Assembly: GCF_004153605.1 (NCBI RefSeq)
Contig: NZ_SDSI01000003.1
Span: 55,320-119,319 of the forward strand
Direction: 5' to 3'
DNA length: 64,000 nucleotides
Origin: Qipengyuania_B thermophila
Lineage (GTDB): Bacteria > Pseudomonadota > Alphaproteobacteria > Sphingomonadales > Sphingomonadaceae
Made by a program: the position numbers and the translations under genes. Position 1 is the first letter of the stretch, and each line of letters starts with the position of its first letter. The notes under the pieces are model-generated. The model ran no database searches, was not told the DNA's origin, and saw nothing but the letters and a program-made list of their open reading frames with translations. This document shows positions 50,101-56,507 of this stretch, piece by piece.

Positions 50101-51466
50101 CACTGCGTCTTCTTTTGTGCGCAACATGGCCGGGCAGATCGTCACGCGCACGCAGTGGAACGCGGCGTTCACCTGGCGTGGTGCGGCCTCGCTGGAGCGT
50201 CACTACCAGGCCAACGGCCTCAACCAGGTCACCGCCGCGGGTCCGGCGACCTTCACCCATGATGCCAACGGCAATCTCACCTCGGACGGGACGTACCGCT
50301 TCGCCTATGACGCGGAGAACCGGCTGGTGCATCGCAGCGGCGGCGCCGGGGGTGCGGTGGGGCTGGTCTACGATCCCTTGGGCCGGTTGTGGGAGGTGAA
50401 CACGGCTGCGGGCGGGGTGACCCGGTTCCTTCACGATGGCGAGGAGCTGGTGGCCGAGACCGATGCGGCGGGCGCCCTGTTGAGGCGGTATGTGCATGGG
50501 GGCCGCGCGGGGGTGGATGATCCGCAGGTGTGGTTCGAGGGTCCGGGTCTGGGCGAGGGGGCTAGGCGGTATCTGGTGGCGGACGAGCTGGGGTCGGTGC
50601 AGGCGGTGACCGATGGCTGGGGCCAGGTGCTCGCCGCCAACACGTATGAGGAGTATGGCATTCCCGGGGCCGGCCATCTGGGCCGGTTCGGCTACACTGG
50701 CCAGGTGTGGTTGCCCGAGCTGGGCATCTATCACTACAAGGCCCGCATGTACTCCCCCACCCTTGGCCGGTTCCTGCAGACCGATCCCATTGGCTATGGC
50801 GATGGGACCAACCTGTACCGCTACGCCGCCAACGACCCGGTGAACAACGTCGATCCGAGCGGGTTGGCGACGTCGGGCGTTTGCACGGGCACGCGCATTC
50901 CGGGGAACTGTCCGGAGAATGGCGGCACCTCCCCCATGTACTCGTCCACCAATGTCTTGGCGACGCAAGGCGGCTCCTGGGAGCTGGAGATCGGAAGCGG
51001 CGCCAGCCGGATCGGCCGCAACGGCGAGATCATCGTCGCTCGCACCAGACAGTGGGTGTGGCGGCCGTCGAATAGCGGGGGCGGTGGCAGAGTAGCCGTG
51101 AGCGGCGGCCGGACAACGGCAGGGCCGCAAAAGGATGAGCAGCCAGCCAGTGATATTTGCGGCTCGCCAGGAAACTCACAGCACATCCCGGAAGGTATGT
51201 CCGCAACATCATTTCAAGGAGCCTGTCGCAAGCACGACCGCTGCTATGGAACCTTGGGAAACACTCAGGAGCAATGTGATCAACAGCTTGGGCAAGATAT
51301 CCTTGATGAATGTAAAATTAGAGGTGGGTGGCTATGCTCCCTATCGGCATATGTTTATTATCGCGCATTGGCGGGTATCCCAGGAATCATCACTCCGGGC
51401 AAAGCAGCTTTTGACAATGCGCAGAACGCAGCTCGTTTGCGCCTACGAGGCGGAATAAGGCCATGA
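47126..51466 (+). CDS. Secreted Rhs/YD-repeat toxin with phospholipase A2-like tip
   Basis: A 1446-residue polymorphic toxin. A Sec signal peptide (WWLLLGTAVMPPALSSAPAVAQ) replaces the PAAR domain of T6SS Rhs proteins. DUF6531-like and YD repeats fill most of the protein, and the conserved core end reads HYKARMYSPTLGRFLQTDPIGYGDGTNLYRYAANDPVNNVDPSGL, ending near residue 1247. The variable tip of about 200 residues carries GACRKHDRCYG (C1367, H1370, D1371), the CxxHDxCY catalytic signature of secreted phospholipase A2. Several flanking cysteines are suited to disulfides. The tip should attack membrane phospholipids. ATG 47126 has a GGGGGCGAGG-type ribosome site. The stop overlaps a small membrane-protein gene (ATGA). 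GC content drops in the tip. Confidence 0.9.
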   Translation: MTRRWWLLLGTAVMPPALSSAPAVAQSVTLDPPPVRLPLDEHGVDLSSGRVVVPSSSVAIGGDNGLVHTRTRVGNGWRHNYILSVARFVQNGSEMRRVQLGGSAHVFRKQGSSFVPTNGERGSLSEDAQSYTYIDASGAVYRFDKAPVANGESYYEAVLAVGTRITRPDGFVTTLTYGSGSYEMPIWNGTEYLTLFTTRLLSVNTNTGYQLKFTYASSTPGSSSQADEWYRIIRVTAINNAEEACAPNADACSLSLQWPFLAYGTHVEGLERVETVTDVLGRAARFSTDGANRLRGIRRPSETSDGVRIDYDPHSRVSTITQPGTYQRQYSWSVDGGGMLTSQATDALGRTVTSLADPALGVVRRQQDALGNVTEYGFDAGGLLTQVTRPEGDRTLIARDARGRVTQVDQIGKGGQGTITTRASYPALTNTALGTCENAVVCDRPHTTTDARGQVTTYHWNQATGLIDRIEEPAAADGQRPTTVFGYTAVSARYQSAPGVWVHASTPVIKPLSIARCRTAATCSGSVDELVTAFAYNTAVAPGTQPVTIVQRQGDGGGVQRIDLAYNWLGDVRSLDGPLAGSDDTTVYRHDAAGQVVGIAHPRPFSWGNFARRAERITYNADGQVARREHGALPGANDSDWLSFAPQHETVTEFDARGRVLRQRHLEAGTINQFSLVQYGYDAAGRLICTALRMNAHNVHHGVPADACEQGVPGPHGPDRIERRVYTARDEVAQVWSGWGTVLQQKTAEFAHNPNGTVAWMADARENRTAFDYDPFDRNWRIRYPDPATPGVVSAGDFESATYDAAGHVVAHRTRAGDTITYAYDNLGRLVHKVVPERADLHPAHTRDVFFGHDLLGNLAFARFDGPEEWRDGIGFVHDAFGRKTRETSTRNGAILRLAATYYATGDRWQLFYPDGNYVSYHYDVLGRFHVSLLNDVSYLTHDYHHEGHTLTSRHRAHVGGLGWWENASSFGYDKADRLQRIEHGFVGSAHDTASSFVRNMAGQIVTRTQWNAAFTWRGAASLERHYQANGLNQVTAAGPATFTHDANGNLTSDGTYRFAYDAENRLVHRSGGAGGAVGLVYDPLGRLWEVNTAAGGVTRFLHDGEELVAETDAAGALLRRYVHGGRAGVDDPQVWFEGPGLGEGARRYLVADELGSVQAVTDGWGQVLAANTYEEYGIPGAGHLGRFGYTGQVWLPELGIYHYKARMYSPTLGRFLQTDPIGYGDGTNLYRYAANDPVNNVDPSGLATSGVCTGTRIPGNCPENGGTSPMYSSTNVLATQGGSWELEIGSGASRIGRNGEIIVARTRQWVWRPSNSGGGGRVAVSGGRTTAGPQKDEQPASDICGSPGNSQHIPEGMSATSFQGACRKHDRCYGTLGNTQEQCDQQLGQDILDECKIRGGWLCSLSAYVYYRALAGIPGIITPGKAAFDNAQNAARLRLRGGIRP

Positions 51467-51699
51467 AGGGCGGCGACATTTGGTCCATTCTTGTTCTGTC
51501 CTGGGCCGGTCTTACGTTACCAGTCTATATCTTGGCAGCATTGTATCTTGGCTCGTGGGAAAATTTCCTAGCTTCGTTGGATTTTGAGAATATCGGGTCA
51601 ATGGGGCTAGCGGATATTGGAGTCGCACTTTTCTTTCTTGGGCCGTGGGTAATAATCATAGTTTTTCTAGTGAGAAGATTGATTTCGCGAAAAAGTTAA
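51463..51699 (+). CDS. Candidate immunity protein, two-TM
   Basis: A 78-residue membrane protein with two hydrophobic segments (IWSILVLSWAGLTLPVYILAALYLG and GVALFFLGPWVIIIVFLV) and a basic C-terminus (RRLISRKS). Its ATG overlaps the Rhs stop (ATGA, 51463-51466), the standard place of a cognate immunity gene. A toxin that attacks membrane lipid would be met at the membrane, so a small inner-membrane inhibitor is reasonable. No sequence family recognised; assignment by position. It is AT-rich like the toxin tip. Confidence 0.65.
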   Translation: MKGGDIWSILVLSWAGLTLPVYILAALYLGSWENFLASLDFENIGSMGLADIGVALFFLGPWVIIIVFLVRRLISRKS

Positions 51700-51710
51700 T
51701 AGCCGCAAAG
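51697..51710 (+). repeat. Cassette joint repeat, copy 1
   Basis: TAATAGCCGCAAAG begins with the stop codon of the first immunity gene. It matches copy 2 (52245-52258) in 13 of 14 positions, and its CCGCAAA core recurs at 51125 inside the Rhs gene, 5' of the PLA2 coding part. The three sites mark where toxin cassettes could be exchanged. Confidence 0.6.
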
Positions 51711-52008
51711 GGAAGAGCCAGGAGAAGATCGTAAGCCGCCAGATTTTTGCGGCTCTGCAGGAAATGGTGGGTTAGTCCCTGAGTATTTTCCGAATGAGTG
51801 TAGAGCTCATGATTTCTGTTACGGCAATCAATCCATGTCCCACTTAAGCTGCGACAATAAGTTTCGGGACGACATGCTCAGAAATTGTGCCAGTCGAGGT
51901 TCATCTCCGATCTGTGTTATAACGGCTTATGTTTATTATCGTTTTGTTCGAGAGCTTGGGGATGACCCTTACCTCGATGCACAACGTGATCATAGGCGGC
52001 GGAGATAG
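51703..52008 (+). pseudogene. Orphan (displaced) PLA2-like toxin tip without start
   Basis: An open frame from CCGCAAAG to TAG at 52006-52008 reads PQREEPGEDRKPPDFCGSAGNGG, then NECRAHDFCYG, CDNKFRDDMLRNCASRG and ICVITAYVYYRF. It is a homologue of the main Rhs tip (DICGSPGN, GACRKHDRCYG, AYVYYRAL) with the CxxHDxCY motif intact but divergent elsewhere. It has no start codon or ribosome site, so it is silent unless recombined onto the Rhs core. This is the classic orphan rhs-CT arrangement. It is followed 11 bases later by its own candidate immunity gene. Confidence 0.85.
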
Positions 52009-52019
52009 GAGCGTATTGA

Positions 52020-52247
52020 ATGACACGATTTCTCCGCTGGCTCGCAATCTTGGGCTTGGCCTCGCTTAGTATCGCTACATTCCTTCTGGCGTTGGGTTTT
52101 AGCGGAACCTTCGTAGGCATGTTGACGCCACCGCAAGATCGCGGGGTGACGTTGGGTTTTCTGATAATTTGGGCAGTCATCATCGTTCCATGGTTGCTCA
52201 TTTTTTGGATCATCAGATCAGCAAGAGCTGGACAAAGCACGGACTAA
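52020..52247 (+). CDS. Candidate immunity protein of the orphan PLA2 tip, two-TM
   Basis: A 75-residue membrane protein with two long hydrophobic segments (WLAILGLASLSIATFLLALGFSG and LGFLIIWAVIIVPWLLIFWII) and a short charged tail. Its size and topology equal those of the immunity candidate at 51463, and the second helix shares a PW(V/L) core with it, although overall identity is low. GGAG lies about 15 bases before ATG 52020, so expression needs read-through or an unseen promoter. Keeping this gene while its toxin is silent would protect against kin carrying that tip. Confidence 0.6.
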   Translation: MTRFLRWLAILGLASLSIATFLLALGFSGTFVGMLTPPQDRGVTLGFLIIWAVIIVPWLLIFWIIRSARAGQSTD

Positions 52248-52258
52248 TCGCCGCAAAG
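52245..52258 (+). repeat. Cassette joint repeat, copy 2
   Basis: TAATCGCCGCAAAG starts at the stop codon of the second immunity gene, exactly as copy 1 does after the first. It implies that a third cassette once followed. Confidence 0.6.
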
Positions 52259-52404
52259 TGTACTGCTCGATGATATTCGCGATGCTGCGCGAGACCTCTA
52301 CTGCTCGCTTCCGGCTATAGAACTGGACTCCACCGCATCGTTTTACGAAGGCCTTGGCGGGGTTTCAGTAATGAGATTGCTTTTGATCCTTCATCAGGTC
52401 GAGT
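52259..52404 (+). other. Remnant of a third cassette, cut by IS66
   Basis: 146 bases between the third joint and the IS66 end. The frame set by CCGCAA stays open (SVLLDDIRDAARDLYCSLPAIEL, later SFYEGLGGVSVMRLLLILHQ) up to the element, but I recognise no toxin in it. It is best seen as debris of another tip or immunity gene. Confidence 0.4.
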
Positions 52405-52417
52405 GTAACCGCTGTTT

Positions 52418-53935
52418 TCAGGCCACGGCGGTCCAGGGCATGAGATCGCCAACGCTGTTGGCGGGGTGACCGTTGGCGAGCCTGGTGAGGGTCCCGGTCA
52501 GCCATTCGTGGGGGTTGACGCCGTTGAGCTTGCAGCACTCGATGAGCGTGGCGATCACGGCCCAGTTGTCGCCGCCCTCGTCGGATCCGGCGAACAGGGC
52601 ATTCTTGCGATTGAGCGCGAGCGGCCTGATGGATCGCTCGACGGCATTGTTGTCGAGGTCGATGCGCCCGTCATTGAGGAAGCGTGACAGGCCGTCCCAA
52701 CGGGTGAGCGCATAGCGGATCGCCTCGCCGAGCCGGCTCTTGGCGCTGAGCTGGCGGAGCCGGGCTTCGAGATACTGGTGGAGATCGTTCACGATGGGGC
52801 GGCTGCGCGCGGCGCGCGCGGCGCGCCGCTGCTCGGGGGATGATCCGCGCACGTCCTCTTCGACGGCATAGAGCAAGGCGATCCGGCGCAGCACCTCGGC
52901 CGCGACCGGCGAGCTATCGACCAGCTCGTAGAACTTACGCCGGACGTGCGCCCAACAAAAGGCGAGCATGACCTGCTGGCGCCGGCGGCCCAGCGCGACA
53001 TAGCCGCCATAGCCGTCGACCTGCAGGATGCCGGCGAAGCCCCCGAGATGGGCATCGGGCCGTTCCGCCTTGCGATCGGCGGCATAGACATAGGCGACCA
53101 TCGGCGGATCCATGCCGCCCCATGGCCGATCGTCGCGGGCATAGGCCCATAGCTGGCCGGTCTTGGTGCGTCCGCGCCCGGGATCGAGCACCGGGGCGGT
53201 CGTCTCGTCCGCGAATAATCGTTCGGATCGTCGCAGCCGCTCCAGGATATGGTCACGCAGCGGCCGCAGATACCATGCCGCGCGTCCGACCCAGTCGGCC
53301 AGTGTCGAGCGGTCCAGCTGGACGCCCTGCCGGGCGTAGATCTGGGCCTGCCGGTAAAGCGGCAAGTGATCGGCATACTTGGCGACGAGCACCTGGGCGA
53401 TGAGCGCCTCGGTCGGAATGCCGCCCTCGACGATACGCACCGGCGCCGGCGCCTGGACCACCGCACCCTCGCAAGCGCGGCAGCCATAGCGCGGCCGGCG
53501 GGTGACGAGCACCCGGAACGTGGTCGGCACCACGTCGAGCCGCTCGGAGACATCCTCGCCGATCTGGTGGAGGTTGCCACCGCAGCAAGGGCAGGCCGTG
53601 TCCTCGACACCGACCACCTGCTCGATCCGTTCGAGATGGGCGGGCAAGGCGCCACGGTTGATCTTGCGCGGCCGCTCATCGCGCACGCGACCTGCCCTTG
53701 CTTCGCTTGCGACCTCGGCTTCGGCGAGCGCGGTCTCGGCATCCTCCAGGCCCAGCAGCAGCTGATCGGGATCGAGCTGCTCGGAACGGCGGCCAAAACG
53801 ATGCCGCTGGAATGCCTCGATGATCGCCCTCAGGCGCTCGACTTCGGCATCGACGCTCTCCAGCTTGCGGGTCTGCTCGAGGACGAGCGCGCGCAGCGCG
53901 TCAACGTCGTCGGGAAGGTCGGCTGCCATGAGCAT
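52418..53935 (-). CDS. tnpC: IS66 family transposase TnpC
   Basis: The 505-residue DDE transposase of IS66. A leucine-rich coiled coil (residues 10-45) is followed by RHRFGRRSEQLDPDQL and a CxxC-type zinc ribbon (CPCCGGNL, YGCRACEG). The catalytic domain has LFADETTAPVLDPG, ILQVDGYGGY and the final NNAVERSIRPLALNRKNALFAGSDEGG, which supply the D, D and E. The C-terminal IS66 box (LIECCKLNGVNPHEWLTGTL) is present. No frame break, so the element may be active. Confidence 0.95.
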   Translation of the reverse strand: MLMAADLPDDVDALRALVLEQTRKLESVDAEVERLRAIIEAFQRHRFGRRSEQLDPDQLLLGLEDAETALAEAEVASEARAGRVRDERPRKINRGALPAHLERIEQVVGVEDTACPCCGGNLHQIGEDVSERLDVVPTTFRVLVTRRPRYGCRACEGAVVQAPAPVRIVEGGIPTEALIAQVLVAKYADHLPLYRQAQIYARQGVQLDRSTLADWVGRAAWYLRPLRDHILERLRRSERLFADETTAPVLDPGRGRTKTGQLWAYARDDRPWGGMDPPMVAYVYAADRKAERPDAHLGGFAGILQVDGYGGYVALGRRRQQVMLAFCWAHVRRKFYELVDSSPVAAEVLRRIALLYAVEEDVRGSSPEQRRAARAARSRPIVNDLHQYLEARLRQLSAKSRLGEAIRYALTRWDGLSRFLNDGRIDLDNNAVERSIRPLALNRKNALFAGSDEGGDNWAVIATLIECCKLNGVNPHEWLTGTLTRLANGHPANSVGDLMPWTAVA

Positions 53936-53966
53936 GGGAGCAGTGAATCAACCGGTCGCGTCCCCG

Positions 53967-54323
53967 TCAACCGGCAATCTGCGGTGCCTGTGGCCGGCGT
54001 CCGCCATGGACCCGGCGCCAATCCAGGCCCTCCAGAAGCGCGCCGAGCTGGGCGGCCGTCAAGCGCATCACGCCGTCCCTGATCCCGGGCCACTTGAAGC
54101 TGCCCTGCTCGAGCTTCTTGGCCATCAGGCACAGGCCGGTGCCGTCCCACCAGACCAGCTTGACCCGATCTGCCCGCTTCGCCCGAAACACGTAGATCAC
54201 GCCCGAGAACGGCTTGCCCCCATACTCGGCGGCAACCAGCGCGGCCAAGGAATCCGCACCCTTGCGAAAGTCCACCGGACGCGTCGCGACCATCACGCGG
54301 GTGCCCGCGCCAGGGGCGATCAC
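53967..54323 (-). CDS. tnpB: IS66 family accessory protein TnpB
   Basis: The 118-residue IS66 Orf2 protein needed with TnpA and TnpC for transposition. The family pattern is clear: VMVATRPVDFRKGADSLAALV, then YVFRAKRADRVKLVWWDGTGLCLMAKKLEQGSFKWP. A GTG start at 54323 overlaps the tnpA stop (GTGA), so it is translationally coupled to tnpA. Confidence 0.95.
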   Translation of the reverse strand: MIAPGAGTRVMVATRPVDFRKGADSLAALVAAEYGGKPFSGVIYVFRAKRADRVKLVWWDGTGLCLMAKKLEQGSFKWPGIRDGVMRLTAAQLGALLEGLDWRRVHGGRRPQAPQIAG

Positions 54324-54775
54324 CGCGTCGCCCTGAGCGCTTCGATCACTGCCAAGATCAGCCGCTTGTCCGCGCCGGGCGCGATCTTCACTGCGATCCC
54401 GTCCATCTCCAGCTCAACCACGCTCGCCTTCGATCGACGCTGCTGACGCCGCCGCTTGGGCCCGGGAGCGATCACGCTCGCGGACACAGGCTCGACGACG
54501 GCGGGCACGAAGCATGCTGGCACGTCCGGCTTGGTGATCGGTGGGGCGGCCTGGGCTTCCATGACCTTGCGATGCTGCTGGCGCCATCCGAACAACTGGG
54601 AAGGATCAAGACCGTGCCGCCGCGCTACAGCGCTGACGCTCTCCATCCCCGAATAGCTCTCGGCGACAATCGCCGCCTTCAACTCCGGCGGCCACTCACG
54701 CCTGCGACCTGCGCCCGTGAATACCTCGAACCGCTGGACAACCTTGGTGGTAGGATCGTCACCTGTCATCATCAT
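54320..54775 (-). CDS. tnpA: IS66 family accessory protein TnpA
   Basis: The 151-residue IS66 Orf1 protein. The N-terminal helix-turn-helix region reads RREWPPELKAAIVAESYSGMESVSAVARRHGLDPSQLFGWRQQHR, as in IS3/IS66 OrfA; the C-terminal part includes VELEMDGIAVKIAPGADKRLILAVIEAL. Three consecutive ATG codons (54775, 54772, 54769) could start it; the first is used here. It overlaps tnpB. Confidence 0.9.
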   Translation of the reverse strand: MMMTGDDPTTKVVQRFEVFTGAGRRREWPPELKAAIVAESYSGMESVSAVARRHGLDPSQLFGWRQQHRKVMEAQAAPPITKPDVPACFVPAVVEPVSASVIAPGPKRRRQQRRSKASVVELEMDGIAVKIAPGADKRLILAVIEALRATR

Positions 54776-54858
54776 ACCACCAGCACCCCTCACGATCAGG
54801 GCGCGGAAGATCGGCGCTACGCGTCAACGCCGCAATGTGGCGCCGGAACAGCGGTTAC

Positions 54859-55036
54859 CATCTACCACTACAAGGCCCGCATGTATTGTGGCTGCGCCAC
54901 AGCTGCGCTTCCTCCCACCCTTGGCCGGTTCCTGCAGACCGATCCCATTGGCTATGGCGATGGCACCAACCTGTACCGCTACGCCGCAAACGACCCGGTG
55001 AACAACGTCGATCCGAGCGGGTTGGAGGGCGAATAG
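54859..55036 (+). pseudogene. Second copy of the Rhs core end, beheaded
   Basis: A near-identical copy of the Rhs core terminus at 50725-50867 begins at the first base after the IS66 end. It reads YHYKARMY, an extra in-frame segment of about 8 residues (CGCATAAL), then PTLGRFLQTDPIGYGDGTNLYRYAANDPVNNVDPSGLEGE and a stop. There is no toxin tip: the frame closes four codons after the DPSGL cleavage region. It is a remnant of another Rhs gene or of a duplication, cut by IS66. Confidence 0.85.
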
Positions 55037-55161
55037 GTCTGAAACAATGAGCCCTGGTCGATACCCTAAAGGGGCCGGACGTCTCGTGAAGGTTTCCCTC
55101 ACAGTCGCGACCCAAAAATCTCCTCCCCAAGTGAACTTAACCAGTACTTGTAAACTGCCCT

Positions 55162-55521
55162 TTACCTATCATCGCGCAGCGAGGCGCCCGCATATGGATC
55201 GTAGGTGGAGGGCGCAAGCGCTTCCCGCGCAGCAGCGCTCGAGACGCCCCTTTCAGCAGAAAGGACTCCGCTCCCTCGTGCTGTCTCGCCCATGGCCAGA
55301 AAAGCGGCCGCGATCGCCGGCGCACCGAGCAGGACGAAGCAGCCCAAAATCACTGCCGCGCCGCGCCAGAGGGGCAGTCGCCCGCTCAGCATGGATAAGC
55401 CAATCACCGCCACAGCGATGATGCACAGCCCCACTGCCAACTCACCCAGCAGCGTCGCTGTCAGCCACCCGGCCGAAGCCTGGAGCGGCTCCGGCTCCCG
55501 CGCTGCGAACGGTGAGTACAT
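55162..55521 (-). CDS. virB2: TrbC/VirB2-like pilin
   Basis: Major pilus subunit candidate of the type IV secretion system, 119 residues. The two hydrophobic helices around a short basic loop (WLTATLLGELAVGLCIIAVAVIGLSMLSGRLPLWRGAAVILGCFVLLGAPAIAAAFLA) match TrbC/VirB2. The tail after residue 80 is longer than usual. ATG 55521 has AAGGAGG 4 bases upstream; a GTG one codon earlier is an alternative. It is last in the operon, 6 bases after virB11, rather than before virB3. Confidence 0.8.
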   Translation of the reverse strand: MYSPFAAREPEPLQASAGWLTATLLGELAVGLCIIAVAVIGLSMLSGRLPLWRGAAVILGCFVLLGAPAIAAAFLAMGETARGSGVLSAERGVSSAAAREALAPSTYDPYAGASLRDDR

Positions 55522-55530
55522 CACGCCTCC

Positions 55531-56499
55531 TTATTCCCGCACCATCACCTGTGCCACGCGCCGGCGGCCATCACGTCGCTCCAATTGCACGAACACGTCG
55601 ATGCTCGCCTGAACATAGTGCCGCACATCCTCACGCGACAGGCGCGAACCGGTCTGCAGCACCAGCAGCGCCAACTGTTCGACCGCTCGGGCGGGCGTGT
55701 CCGCATGGATGGTGGTCATAGAGCCAGGGTGCCCAGTGTTTACGGAACGCAAGAACGTGAACGCCTCACTACCGCGCAGCTCGCCCAAGATGATCCGGTC
55801 AGGCCGCATACGCAAGGCCGCGATCAGCAAGTCCTCGGCTGTAATTTGCGCCTCCGCCAAGTGCCCGCGCGCCGCGATGAGGCCGACCGCATTGGGGTGA
55901 ACGAGCCGCAGTTCCTCGGTGTCCTCAATGAGGATCAGGCGCTCGGCCCGCGGGATCTCGCCAAGAAGTGCGGTCAGGAACGTCGTCTTGCCGCTCGAGG
56001 TGCCGCCGGCCACCAAGATGTTCGCGCGGGCGCGTACCGCCGTCCGGAGAGCCTCCGCCGCGTGCTCAGCTCCGAGTGCGCAGAACGGGCGTTCGTCCTT
56101 CAGGGTTAGCGCGCCCGCTGCAAGGGAGTCGAACGCACCTGCTTCTTCCCAGTCGCGGAGCCTGAGGTCAGAGGTCACATGCCGGCGGATAGCGAACGCG
56201 TGCCCGCCGCGCGTCGCGGGCGGCCCCACCACCTGCACCCGTGCCCCATCGGGCAAGCTTGCAGCGAGCAGCGGCGCCTCCCGGCTGATCCCTTGTGAGG
56301 AGAGAGACGCGATCTGCCGGGCAAGCCGCGCGAGGAGCGCTTCGTCTAGGCCAAGCTCCTCATGCCGCGCAACGCCGCCACCAAGCCGCTCGACCCATAC
56401 CTCGCCCGGACGGTTGATCCAGATGTCGGTGATGTCGGCCTGCGCCAGATAGGGCGCGAGCGGAGCCAGGAAGCTGTCGAGGTAGGTGCCGGTGTTCAC
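55531..56499 (-). CDS. virB11: VirB11 family traffic ATPase
   Basis: Hexameric secretion ATPase at the inner face of the membrane, 322 residues. N-terminal domain ADITDIWINRPGEVWVE; Walker A VAGGTSSGKTTF (165-172); Asp box LILIEDTEELRL; Walker B region RPDRIILGELRGSEA; His box NTGHPGSMTTIHADTPARA. All motifs are intact. It starts with GTG at 56499, after GAGAGG, 8 bases from the virB10 stop. Confidence 0.95.
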   Translation of the reverse strand: MNTGTYLDSFLAPLAPYLAQADITDIWINRPGEVWVERLGGGVARHEELGLDEALLARLARQIASLSSQGISREAPLLAASLPDGARVQVVGPPATRGGHAFAIRRHVTSDLRLRDWEEAGAFDSLAAGALTLKDERPFCALGAEHAAEALRTAVRARANILVAGGTSSGKTTFLTALLGEIPRAERLILIEDTEELRLVHPNAVGLIAARGHLAEAQITAEDLLIAALRMRPDRIILGELRGSEAFTFLRSVNTGHPGSMTTIHADTPARAVEQLALLVLQTGSRLSREDVRHYVQASIDVFVQLERRDGRRRVAQVMVRE

Positions 56500-56507
56500 A
56501 GGGCCTC

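Larger units (their letters stand above)
52405..54858. mobile_element. IS66-family insertion sequence
   Basis: A complete IS66-type element of 2454 bases. Terminal inverted repeats begin GTAACCGCTGTT at both ends (52405-52416 and, inverted, 54847-54858), 12 of 12 matching. It carries tnpA, tnpB and tnpC in the usual order on the minus strand, all intact. The 8 bases outside the ends (GGTCGAGT left, CATCTACC right) do not match, so the expected target duplication is absent. This suggests a rearrangement through the element after insertion. Confidence 0.92.

Noticed and set aside
51135..51458. Alternative plus-strand frame over the PLA2 tip
   Set aside because: It overlaps the Rhs tip in another frame and lacks motifs; the CxxHDxCY frame is the real one.
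52259..52404. Third recognisable toxin tip
   Set aside because: The frame after the third joint is open but shows no toxin motif, and IS66 cuts it; only called a remnant.
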